The notes below the pieces were generated by a model, which saw nothing but the letters and a program-made list of their open reading frames with translations, searched no databases and was not told the DNA's origin. From Pyrus communis (lineage: Eukaryota; Streptophyta; Magnoliopsida; Rosales; Rosaceae), in the NCBI RefSeq assembly GCF_963583255.1, contig NC_084813.1, forward strand, positions 14,122,001 to 14,186,000: a DNA stretch of 64,000 nucleotides, in the 5' to 3' direction. Every line of letters begins with the position of its first letter. The first letter of the stretch is position 1. Position numbers and translations under genes: made by a program. Positions 47,501 to 56,245 of the stretch are shown here, one piece after another.

Positions 47501-48906
47501 CTTGTCCCAATCATCTTCCCCGAGCGAAGGTCCTGAATGACACAAAATTGGGTGAAGAAAATGGTGACATATAAGGAATCATAGGCTAGTTTACTGATAG
47601 ATATTAAATTCAACCTAAAGAACAGCACACATAGGACATTTTCAAGGATGAGATTATGAGAAAAAACAACTTGTCCAATGTGAGTGACTTTGGCAACGGA
47701 ACCATCTGGCAGTTCAACTGTATGATTTTCAACAGCTCGTGAGTGTGTAAGGAGACTAGGACTGCAAACTATGTGATCCGTGGCACCACTGTCCATGATC
47801 CAAATACTTTTGGTTCCTTTACATGGAAAAGAGAAGGCTTTACCTGAAAGTTCTTCATGACTAGGAGGATTACTGACTTGATTGGCAAATGATGATTTGT
47901 TCTTGTTCAACATCTGAAGGATTTGCTTGCAGTCCTCCTGAGAGAACGGGAAATTAGGCACTGTCTCTTGCTTGTTACTTTGTGAAACTTGATTGCCCTT
48001 TGAAGAAAAGAGACGATTGGATTCGGTCTCTGTGGCTGCTTTCCGTTTTCGACAGAAATCGAAGGTGTGGCCTTTCCATCCGCAAAAAGTGCACTTGAGA
48101 TGTGCACGACAATTTTTGGTGATGTGATTGGTTTTATTGCACTTTCCACATCGCATCTCCTTGTCTTCAGGTGTAGGTTCTCGCGACAGATTCTTCACTG
48201 CAAAGACAACAGTTTCTAGTTGTGTGCTTTTTCCATTGGAAACCTCTGCCTGGCGTTCATGTCGAAGGACCAATGCATATGCCTTGTTCACCATAGGCAG
48301 TGGTTCGAGAAGAAGAGTATTGCTTCGAACCGTAGCATACGATTCGTTCAGTCCCATAAGGAACTTCATGGTTTTCTGAGTTTCAACATATGAGTTCATC
48401 TCATTCTTTGTTCCACAACTGCATGCTGGAATGGAACACAAAGTATCACGTTCATCCCATAAACTTTTAAGTTTAGTGAAGTAAGAACTTACACTCATAT
48501 TGCTTTGGACGCAATCATGAATCTCGTTCTTAACATGGAACAGCTGAACTATATTCACATGTGAGAACCTCTCTTGCAGATCGGTCCACATTTGTCGAGC
48601 ATCCTTGTAGTTGATGACACTCCCTGAAATCTCCTTTGACATGGAGCCTAGTAGCCATGTCTTGACCAAGTTGTTGCAGCGATTCCATTGCTGCAGCTCC
48701 TCAAAATTATCCTCACTTGGTTTGTTGATCGTCCCATCAACAAAACCAAGTTTGTTCTTGACCGTTAAGGCCATACTCATGGATTGAACCCATGTGTTGT
48801 AGTTGTCTTCCACCAATGGTTGTGGTACGAGGATTGCACCAGGTTGATCCGAGTGGTGGAGATAGAGCGGGTGGTTGGGACTTTCCCATTTTGAATGAGA
48901 GGCCAT
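44542..48906 (-). CDS. Ty1/copia gag-pol polyprotein, intact
   Basis: This is a single uninterrupted frame of 1454 codons. In order: gag (1-~340, UBN2-like, with two CCHC zinc knuckles at about 253-266 and 272-285), aspartic protease (DSGATD, D372), GAG-pre-integrase (HQRLGHPS with CLIC), integrase core (D555, D618, E651, with NGVAERKHRHLL), a proline/serine-rich linker (780-880), reverse transcriptase (GCKWIYKVK near 987 to YVDD at 1137-1140) and RNase H (CDADWA ... AEAEYRS ... CDNQAA, about 1280-1420). The domain order protease-integrase-RT-RNase H defines Ty1/copia. No stops or missing catalytic residues were seen, so it may still be autonomous. The start MASHSKWESP lies 95 bp inside the 5' LTR. 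Confidence 0.96.
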   Translation of the reverse strand: MASHSKWESPNHPLYLHHSDQPGAILVPQPLVEDNYNTWVQSMSMALTVKNKLGFVDGTINKPSEDNFEELQQWNRCNNLVKTWLLGSMSKEISGSVINYKDARQMWTDLQERFSHVNIVQLFHVKNEIHDCVQSNMSVSSYFTKLKSLWDERDTLCSIPACSCGTKNEMNSYVETQKTMKFLMGLNESYATVRSNTLLLEPLPMVNKAYALVLRHERQAEVSNGKSTQLETVVFAVKNLSREPTPEDKEMRCGKCNKTNHITKNCRAHLKCTFCGWKGHTFDFCRKRKAATETESNRLFSSKGNQVSQSNKQETVPNFPFSQEDCKQILQMLNKNKSSFANQVSNPPSHEELSGKAFSFPCKGTKSIWIMDSGATDHIVCSPSLLTHSRAVENHTVELPDGSVAKVTHIGQVVFSHNLILENVLCVLFFRLNLISISKLAYDSLYVTIFFTQFCVIQDLRSGKMIGTRTERDGLYYLDPSKKGTCNNIQTVSPKLWHQRLGHPSHKATSLLPLFNNKACDLEKCLICPLAKQTRSPFPLSSISTKSCFELLHIDIWGGYQVASISGAKYFLTIVDDYTRSTWVYLMKHKSDTKDILVGFIQMIETQFNTRVQIIRSDNGPEFKLEQFYALKGIIHQSSCVNTPQQNGVAERKHRHLLNVARALLFQACLPKRFWGDAILTSAYLINRTPTPLLQGKTPYEKLFHKAPNYSHLKVFGSLCFASTHAQRPSKFDPRAIQCIFLGYPYGQKGYKLFDIKHNKTFVSRDVVFFENHFPFQNHTTSAAPSPSNITPSSIMFDLTSPIESHSSLAPEDINTTSPTLTDITPLSSPLPTTTPPPDTLSTPSPLLPTSTYPTHTLHSSPPPTIPSPDQPRPLRRSTRPTKTSTFLQDFHVEVVLPSRVAPTSSTSMVQSSGTSHPISHYLSYDHVSPTHKTFLTTLTIIKEPTSFSQAVQDPKWRDVMQKEIVALHDNHTWTLVPLPPHKHPIGCKWIYKVKLKPDGSVERYKARLVAKGYSQIEGLDYRETFAPVAKLTTVRVLLSIASIRGWHLHQLDVNNAFFHGDLYEEVYMSLPPGFGRKGETQVCKLHKSIYGLKQASRQWFIKLSSALKTAGFHQSWSDYSLFVRNRQGSFMALLVYVDDVILAGNNLREIEETKLFLSQHFKLKDLGKLKYFLGIEVARSKQGIALCQRKYALEILEDAGFLGAKPSRLPMEPNLSLTQTDGTLLHDPSSYRRLVGRLIYLTITRLDLTYVVNMLSQFMDKPRQPHLEAVHKVLRYIKQSPGQGILLPSTGSLQLQAFCDADWARCKDTRRSITGYCIFLGQAPISWKTKKQNTISRSSAEAEYRSMATTCCEVIWLRNILKDLQVNHAQPLTMFCDNQAAMHIASNPVFHERTKHIEIDCHLVREKIQMGMVQTAYIRTSNQPADLFTKPLSSAQFEVLISKLGVIDIHTPT

Positions 48907-48953
48907 GCCTAGAATGGTTGACCTCGTGGCTGCTTTAGAGTTGTGTTTTGTGG

Positions 48954-48980
48954 TTTTTTTTTTTTTTTTTTTTTTTTTTT
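48954..48980 (-). repeat. Poly(A) run (27 A on the minus strand) in the copia leader
   Basis: An unbroken run of 27 T on the plus strand lies between the primer-binding site and the gag start. In the element's own RNA it would be an internal poly(A) tract. Confidence 0.9.
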
Positions 48981-48989
48981 CAGATCACA

Positions 48990-49001
48990 GCTCTGATACC
49001 A
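48990..49001 (-). other. Primer-binding site of the copia element
   Basis: The minus strand reads TGGTATCAGAGC directly after the 5' LTR, complementary to the 3' end of plant initiator Met-tRNA. Confidence 0.92.
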
Positions 49002-49196
49002 TATTGAATTTTGATGTATATTTGCTTGATCTCAACGATTACAAGATGAAACATATATATAGGGAAGAAAAAGATCATAAGCCTAATTTTGCCTAACTTA
49101 CCTATCTTGCTTGACTAACCTAACTTGCCTAACTTTGAACAAGAAAATTGACTAGCCTACCATTATTCCAACATGTTTATTTCCTGCATTTTAACA
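49002..49196 (-). mobile_element. 5' LTR of the Ty1/copia element
   Basis: 195 bp, near-identical to 44340-44534 (an A/G and a G/C difference). It is followed by the target duplication CTGTT at 49197-49201. The whole element spans 44340-49196. Confidence 0.92.
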
Positions 49197-49473
49197 CTGT
49201 TTTTTTCTTCATTTTTTGGTCAAATCCGTTACTGGGCTCAGATATTTGGCAAATTTTTATTTATTGTATATTTGTAAAATAGATGTTCTTTATTTTAATT
49301 TTTGAGTTTTTTTTTTTTTGAACAAATTGCAACAATTATGATTGATTATTTGAGTTTGTTTCCACAAACTAAAGAAAAAGCATTTGACTAAGAAAAAACA
49401 ATGCAAATTAAAACAAAATTATATTTTAATAATGGTTATACACTGTGGGCTTCTATACTTTTATACAAATTAA

Positions 49474-49515
<42 letters not shown>

Positions 49516-49652
49516 AAATGATAAGATAATGCACGCTAATTCAACTAAACTATGGGGGAGGAAAAAATTTCAATCCAAAATGCAGTAGATTGAAGAAGAA
49601 GGGTTGTTTTTAGAAGCAAGATAGAGTTTCTTCTACTTTCTGTTACTTTGGA

Positions 49653-50560
49653 TGACACACCCCGACCGAGATCAGGGAGTGCTAGCCGTCACACGAAGGT
49701 GACGTAACCATGTGCACGTGCGGAAGCTAATAGAGTAGTAATATAAAAAGTACGAATAATTAGAAACTAGCATACAAGGTACTAAAACAAGTGCTAGCGC
49801 AAGTGAAACACAAATTCAAAGCAGGTCTACAGCAGTCCAAAAGAAGGATGCGACAATAGTACACCCGAAGGTGACCCTACAATGGTGAGTGTCTGTCAGA
49901 AACGCCGGAAAAGCCCTCTGGGAAACCACCGAAACTGCTAATCAACTAGAACCTGGAGGGGCGCAAAACAAAAGCGTGAGTGGGCAAAAACAAAGCTTTT
50001 CTAAAACCATTTAGTAAAATACATTCTAACCCTTCGCCGTAAAACCTGTATACTTCCCAAAAAATAACATATATACGTATGTATAGATGTGCCAAACATG
50101 CTCAAGGGTATGCCAATCATGCTTAAGAGAATGCCATGTCAAAACCTCATAATGAAGTGCAAGTGCTCAGGTATATCTCATAACGATAACATATAATCTG
50201 GCAGCCGGAGTCACTTAACGTGACCTGTACGGCTGCATATAGAGCTCAAATCTCAAACTCAACAACTGAACCTGCCCACGAGTCGGAACCGCCTAAAGTG
50301 GTCTGTACGACAGGCCTGGGTGTAAAACATATATACGCTCTAGTGCTACGATCACCTAAAGTGGTCGGTGCGAGACAGCGAGACGGTTGGTGCAATTGGT
50401 CTTTCTCTCTTTATGGGCGTCTCCAATTATCAGACGGAGAGCAAAGGTGGCGGGGAGAATAGAGACGGCGAGAGAAGGAGACATGGAGAATGGCGAGGGC
50501 AAGAGAGAGAGCTGAGTTTGCGCAAGACAGAGGAAAGAGAATCCGACTAATAATACATGT
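49653..50560. mobile_element. LTR-like remnant starting TGACACACCCCGACC
   Basis: The start resembles the solo LTR at 23470. A shared AGGGGCGCAAAACAAAA motif (near 49957) also occurs in the LTRs at 12080 and 23775. The right end is indistinct and no target duplication was found, so it is probably truncated. 49202-49652 and 50561-51590 are AT-rich with an (AT)n tract at 49483-49510 and nothing else recognisable. Confidence 0.5.
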
Positions 50561-51600
50561 GTTTTGGACGGTTTTACCAAGCATGTCTATACAATATAAA
50601 ATAAGTGGGCTGGTTAAATTAATTCGGTACCTATTTAATACGGGAGGATATTAAACAATCGGGTTAGTATTATTAGTCATATCTGGTCTCTTAGACAAAC
50701 TATCAAACGATTAAACTTAGCTTGATCTGAAAAGTTAATTAACAATTAAACAAGCTCTTATATGGGCTTATTTTAGGTCATTAAAAATAAGAGGCCTAGT
50801 TAGATCTAACCCAACCAAAGCTAATTTCTACAACTAGTCCAATTTAAGTCAATTTTATGTATCAACAAGTGTGCTCTTAACGAGTCGATTTTTCCCACAA
50901 TTGTACACAAGCATGCCAATTTCTTGTTTGGCCATGTTTTTCAAGTAAAATTCCAATTTCATTGGATTAGTGATACACATTTCCAATGAGTAGAAGGATG
51001 TTGATGTTCAAGGGCTTGTCTCACGCAGATTCAGAAAGACGAGCCAACAAGTCAACGGTCCACTACTATTAATGGATATTGTCATCCAATGTATATCTTA
51101 TTGCTTACACGACATACATGTGTAAGAGTTTTATAAAAAAATGTGTTGCCTAACTTGTATCTAATAACTTTTGTTGTGCTTTTAACCAAAGCACTCTCAA
51201 CAACGAAAAAAAAAAAATCATAAATAAAAGTGATTTGAAAATCAAGGGAAAATTAATGAAAATGATTTGAAAATTTTGAGTTTTAACGATAAAGACAAAA
51301 TAAAGAGTAAAATGAATAGTAACAAGATTGAATTTTTAGGATAAAAATGTGATTTTTCATTAAAATAAATAATACCGAAAGTTTTTCGTTAAAATTCTTT
51401 TAGAATCAAACATTCTTGGACGTACCCCCTAAAGTCCAGTAGTTGATCAGCCCACGAAGCCCAATTACCCCAAAGGGGAGATGGCGGTAAAATGAGTCCG
51501 GACATCGAACTTGCCCTTTCCAAGTTTTAATCACATTTAAATGACCCGTATACCCCTCCCCGGCGTCCAAATTCCAATCCCTATTTATTCTCCTTTTTCC

Positions 51601-51601
51601 C

Positions 51602-51640
<39 letters not shown>
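51601..51640 (+). repeat. (CT)n microsatellite in the leader of the SEN1-like fragment
   Basis: About 40 bp of nearly pure CT, about 100 bp before the start codon, in a position typical of plant 5' UTR pyrimidine tracts. Confidence 0.85.
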
Positions 51641-51642
<2 letters not shown>

Positions 51643-51737
51643 CATCTGAATTTCTCGGACTCGTGCTCTCCCTCCATGGTCTCTCTCTCTACAGAAAACC
51701 CTAGTTAATTGTAATTCAAGAAATTCTAACAGGATCA

Positions 51738-53221
51738 ATGGAGAAGAAACTATCCTCGAGAAGAGAGCTGTTGGACCGCTGGAGAGTCATTGAGGAGGAA
51801 GCGGACGAAGACGACGATCGCATTGACCCCTCCAAACGGCACCGTCTCCACCACAACAAAGAACAATGGTGCCCCCCCCTCTCTCACTTAGATTTTAGTT
51901 TAGTTCCGTTTATCATTGTTTTCAAAAAGCGTAATCTTTTGAAATGGGAAACAGTTATCATTATTGATTTTATTTACATTCTAGCTGGTTTTTGTTAGTA
52001 ATCTTGTTCGGTTTTGGTGGTATAAGTAAATTGAAGAAGTTGAGTTAGGAGCGGAAATGTTGAATTCGATTAGCAGCGTAGGAAATGGAAGCATGTGGGA
52101 GATGGAAAGTGTGATTTTTAGTGAGTGGAGGTAAGAAATGGAAGAAATAGAGAACTTTAGTTTATTACTATTACACTAAGACTACAAGCATCGACATTGT
52201 TGTTTAACCGATTGTGATCCTTAGCGGAGTTGTAAGAAACAAACTACATTATTAGGATGTTTGTTTCTGTCTATGGTTCACATTAACTTCTTCATGGATT
52301 TGTCTGATCGAGGAACTCTTAGGTGGAGAAGCTGTTTTTCAGTTCAACCTTCTTTCTTAACTGTTACCCCTTTAAAGTAAATAAATTTTAAACATAGACT
52401 TATTTACGAGATATTTTGAGCTACCGATTCATCTCTCACTTTCTTTCTCTTTGCTGCGCAAGATTGAATTCAAGAACCACGTGAACCTGAGAATGCGAGC
52501 ATGCATGCTTCAAGTTTATTTGATGGTTTGCTATTCGTAATGAGTTGACAGGCTCTATATGTATTTGTTTATTTTTAACATTTAGGATTTATTTGGCATT
52601 GTTTCAGGTTTGCAGATGCATTTAGTTTCTTGATCTGTTTGCCAAAAGAAAATCATATTTGGTGTGGGTCGTGGGACTTAATGGGGCCTCTTCTGGAGAC
52701 ATTTTATAACTACTTCAAAGATGACAATGCTGATTCTCCTCTTAGACAACTATGGAGGAGAATCTCTGAGGAAATGCGGCAGTGCATCCAGTGCATTTCC
52801 CAGCACTATCAAGCCCAAGAGATGTATATCATGGAGTATGAGACAAGTTCTATTGGTCCCCTCTTGGATGTTTTGCGAAGTCTCGATGAGGAAAGAGTGA
52901 CACAGCACTTGATAGAGATAAATACTAAATTAGCCCGAAAAGAATATGATGCTGCCCGTGATAATGCAGAAGTCATTAGTGTCATGTATGAGGTATGTCA
53001 GTGTTCTCGTATGGACTTATTTTGTATGATACGGTTAGCATAGTATAACTTAATCAGAATGGAATTGACATTGATTTGATTGTTTTTTGTTAATTGGTTC
53101 ACAGGTTCTAATGTTCCCTGTATTATTGGATGATGAGTCCTTATTCACTGAGTTTGAAAGATTCATTGAAGCAGTTGACAGCATGCATGAACTGGCTCTG
53201 GCTGGACAGCAACAGTTTCCG
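51738..53221 (+). pseudogene. 5' fragment (three exons) of a larger gene, tentatively a senataxin/SEN1-like helicase
   Basis: Exons 51738-51868, 52608-52992 and 53105-53221 splice cleanly with matching phases to 211 residues. They start MEKKLSSRRELLDRWR, with an acidic patch, then an alpha-helical region (FADAFSFLICLPKENH, LEEFY-like and ISEEMRQC segments) ending LALAGQQQFP. From memory this resembles the N-terminal helical domain of large plant Sen1/senataxin-like helicases (about 1900-2000 residues), but the helicase domain is absent. After the last donor the sequence runs into an LTR-like repeat (53240-54338), and a different gene begins within 3 kb. The reading frame itself is intact. It is either a truncated pseudogene or a short novel gene. 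Family identity is uncertain. Confidence 0.6.
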
Positions 53222-53239
53222 GTATTTTGTTGATAGGTA

Positions 53240-54338
53240 TATACGGAAAACAAAAGCCCACTCACTGGTATGTGGAAGGGTCGTAGCCCCCCTGCCTCGA
53301 GTGACCACGCTCGTCCTCGGGATACGTATCTCCTATATGCGAAACAACTGCAAAAACGTTATTTTTAAAACACATAACCAACTTCTCATACATTGCTCAA
53401 ATTGGACAAATGAATATACCAACATGCTCTACACAACCTCAGGATCACAACCATATTTTTAGAAAAATTTTCCACCGCCGCACGCGCCCCCACGCGCCGG
53501 CCAAGGCACGGCCACACACGCCGGCCACGCGCAGGCACGTGCCCGGCACGCTGACGGCGTCAACTGACGCCGTGAGGAATATTCCGTTAGTTCTAACGGA
53601 TTCCGTCAACGGCGTCAGGAATATTCCGTCAGATTTGACGAAATATTCTGTCACCTTCTCCGGCGACGTCGCCGGCGCCGGAAACTGGAAAAATTTTCTA
53701 ACCTCGTTTTCTCTCTCGTTTCTCAACCATTTTTCACGTTTCTTGAACCAAATTGAAGCCCTAGACTAGTAGAACAACGTTATACAAGTTTCAAGGGCTA
53801 AAAATCACCAGATCATACCTGTCCACACAAACCAAAACCGGCCAACTTCGAACCAGGCTATTCCGACGTCCAAATTTGTCCAACGAGTTACTCCGGGACT
53901 CCTGGGAACCTCACTAAGACATCTACGAGCTTCAAAATTCCAAAAACGTACTAGATTAATGTTTGCATGAACAGTACACAAATCTGCCATTGTCGAATCG
54001 ACGTGAAAACGACGGATTTCTTACCTGAAAATGGTACGACTGTGCTCCCACGAACTTCACGATCTCGACTGTGCCCTTAGTTTCCTCGATCTGTGATGAT
54101 TTAGTGTAGTTGTGTGTGTGTCCGTACGAGTTCGAAGGAAGAAGAAGAAAGAAGGGAGCTCGGGAGAGAGAGAGACAGGGAAAGAGACAGAGAAAGGGAT
54201 AGAGACAGTGAGAGTGTGTGTGTGGCCCAGTACCTGCCAACACCACACCAAGTAACCAAAAACATGACGAAAACGAACTAGGGGCAAATTTGTAATTTCA
54301 CACGTACGTTAACATGAATTTTGGGACGGGCTGTCACA
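53240..54338 (-). mobile_element. LTR-like repeat abutting the truncated gene
   Basis: The right end GGGACGGGCTGTCACA reads TGTGACAGCCCGTCCC on the minus strand, a common start for plant LTRs. Internally it is GC-rich with CACGCGCC and CCGGC words, GTGTGTGT tracts (54110-54120, 54213-54224) and GAGAGAGA. The left edge is not defined. No coding domain or flanking duplication was seen. Confidence 0.5.
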
Positions 54339-55279
54339 TTGGAGTTTGGATCCATTATTTTGACAAAAAATATTTTTTTCTTATTTAACACACCCAATTT
54401 TAATCCCAACTTTTAAAAAAAGTTGTTTTTAAAATAATTTTAACAATGCTAAACCAACCCTAAATGGTGTCATAACTTTCATTTGGCTTAAAATTTTTTT
54501 TTTTTTTTTTCTGTTTTCATTATTTGTTTTTTTTGTCGGATTTTCTTTTTCTGGTTTTCATGGTTTTAGAACGCACTCTCTTATAACATTTTTATTCTTT
54601 TTGTTAATTCCATCCATTTTCTGTTAAATTTTCAAAAAAACAATTTTGAGACAAATAATAATTTCTGATCCAAAAACTTTTATTAACGCAAACAAGAATA
54701 AAACAGAATTTTGATCAACTAGAGTCCGGAACCAAAGTTTTCCATATATAAATAAGCTTCTTCTCAAAGCTCCTACGACTCCCACCTAGGGGTGACTTTG
54801 GATATCCCCTCAATTTCTTTCAATTTTATTTTGTTGTCTTACATAATTTTTAGAGTTATAATGGTGGTTGTCATCGTGGGAAGAGATTAAAATTGAGACA
54901 TATGTACAAGAAGTAGAAAAAAAAAGTTAAATCATATCATTTGATCTAGTCACTTACTGTCAACTTTATTAAGGTGAAAACTAAACTGATTGCGTTGTGT
55001 ATGTTTTAGCATAACTCCTAGACGCCTTTCAAAATGTGATCACGTATTCCCTACCCACAAAAGCATGAAATGCCTTAGCGAAGCCACCAGGTTTCTTTTT
55101 AAGAATAAAGAAAAAACTTTTTTCAATTGCTGTAACTCGCGTTTTCTTATTTTGTCTCCTTTTTATCTCTTTTGTCTATGAAAGAAAGATGCAGGTTAAT
55201 CCTAGTACATCTTAAAAGTATTTTTCATTTTCAAATGAAATTTCCGCTAGGGATCACTAGTTTTCTGGAAGGTTACTTT

Positions 55280-55358
55280 GATCCGATGTGAACTTGCTTA
55301 TAAAGTGATGCCGGAGCTCGGCATGGCCTTCAGAACAGCTTGCACCTCGCCCTCGGAA
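55280..55358 (-). pseudogene. Fragment of the mitochondrial-carrier last exon, with internal deletion
   Basis: GTGATGCCGGAGCTCGGCATGGCCTTCAG and GCTTGCACCTCGCCCTC match 56301-56360 (GTGATGCCGGAGGATGGCATGACC and GCTTGCACCCCACCCTC). The preceding ATCCGATGTGAACTTGCTTATAA matches 56211-56250, with about 50 bp deleted between. It lies about 1 kb downstream of the carrier stop codon and in the same orientation. Confidence 0.75.
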
Positions 55359-55514
55359 AATTAAAGGAAAAATTAACAATGAGGTAGGGAAAATTGTAGC
55401 AATACTTTCTCAACTAAAAATTCATGATCATTGGCATCAAAACATGCAACTCTGGTCATTTTCGTCAATTTCGTCAAAATTCTATTAAAATGAGTTATGT
55501 TCGAATGATCATTG

Positions 55515-55680
55515 CTAGAATTGGATTAAAATTGAGAGATCATTGCTCCAATTGAGTTAAAGTTAAGAGATCATTTTTCCAATTAGGTTAAAGTTGAGAG
55601 ATCATTACTCCAATTGAGTTAAAGTTAAGAGATCATTTCTTTAATTAGGTTAAAGTTGAGGAATCATTGCTGCAATTGTT
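55515..55680. repeat. Minisatellite, ~36-bp unit, about 4.5 copies
   Basis: Units of the form GTTAAAGTT(A/G)AGAGATCATT...CCAATT(G/A)AG/GG recur from about 55515 to 55680. Alternating GAG and AGG variants suggest a 72-bp higher-order period. Confidence 0.85.
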
Positions 55681-56245
55681 CTCATTTGGTTTTCCATATT
55701 TGCCCATTAGCTTCATGTGCATAACATGTGACTTAATTTGACAAAAGTTCTAACGGAGTTGACGAAAACGACCATAGCTGCACATTTTGATGAGTTAAGA
55801 GACCAATGCTTATAAAATTTTAATTGAGGGCTCATTGCTACAATTTCCAAGTACAAAATCATTGCTGAATTGGGCGAAATTTGAACTTATATGGCAAAAA
55901 AAGTATATTGATAAAAAGGCACTATGTTGTAATGGTACAACACATTCATCGGTACTTCATATTCCTTGTAAGGCACATAACTGAAGCTCAGCTGACCGTT
56001 TGGTTAAAAAAACAACCGGAAACCAGCCCCAACCGAAAACCGAAAACCGAAAAAAGAAGAAGAAGAAAGTAAAACTCTCAACGGATGCAAGATCAACCAA
56101 ACTAGCCTAGGCCTGCGTAAAACAACCTAGACGTAACTTCAACGAATTAGTCGACACCTCCCGCCTGGTAATTTACACCAGTTGAGATCCCAATGTGAGT
56201 TTAAACTATGATCCTATGTGAAACCTTGCTTGAGCTTGTTACAGC

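Larger units (their letters stand above)
54341..56245. other. AT-rich intergenic region with a minisatellite and a gene fragment
   Basis: It contains the minisatellite at 55515-55680 and a degenerate piece of the carrier-gene last exon at 55280-55358. No complete gene was seen. Confidence 0.6.

Noticed and set aside
53410..53769. Frame rich in APAKARPHTPATRRH-type sequence
   Set aside because: GC-rich part of an LTR-like repeat; composition explains the open frame.
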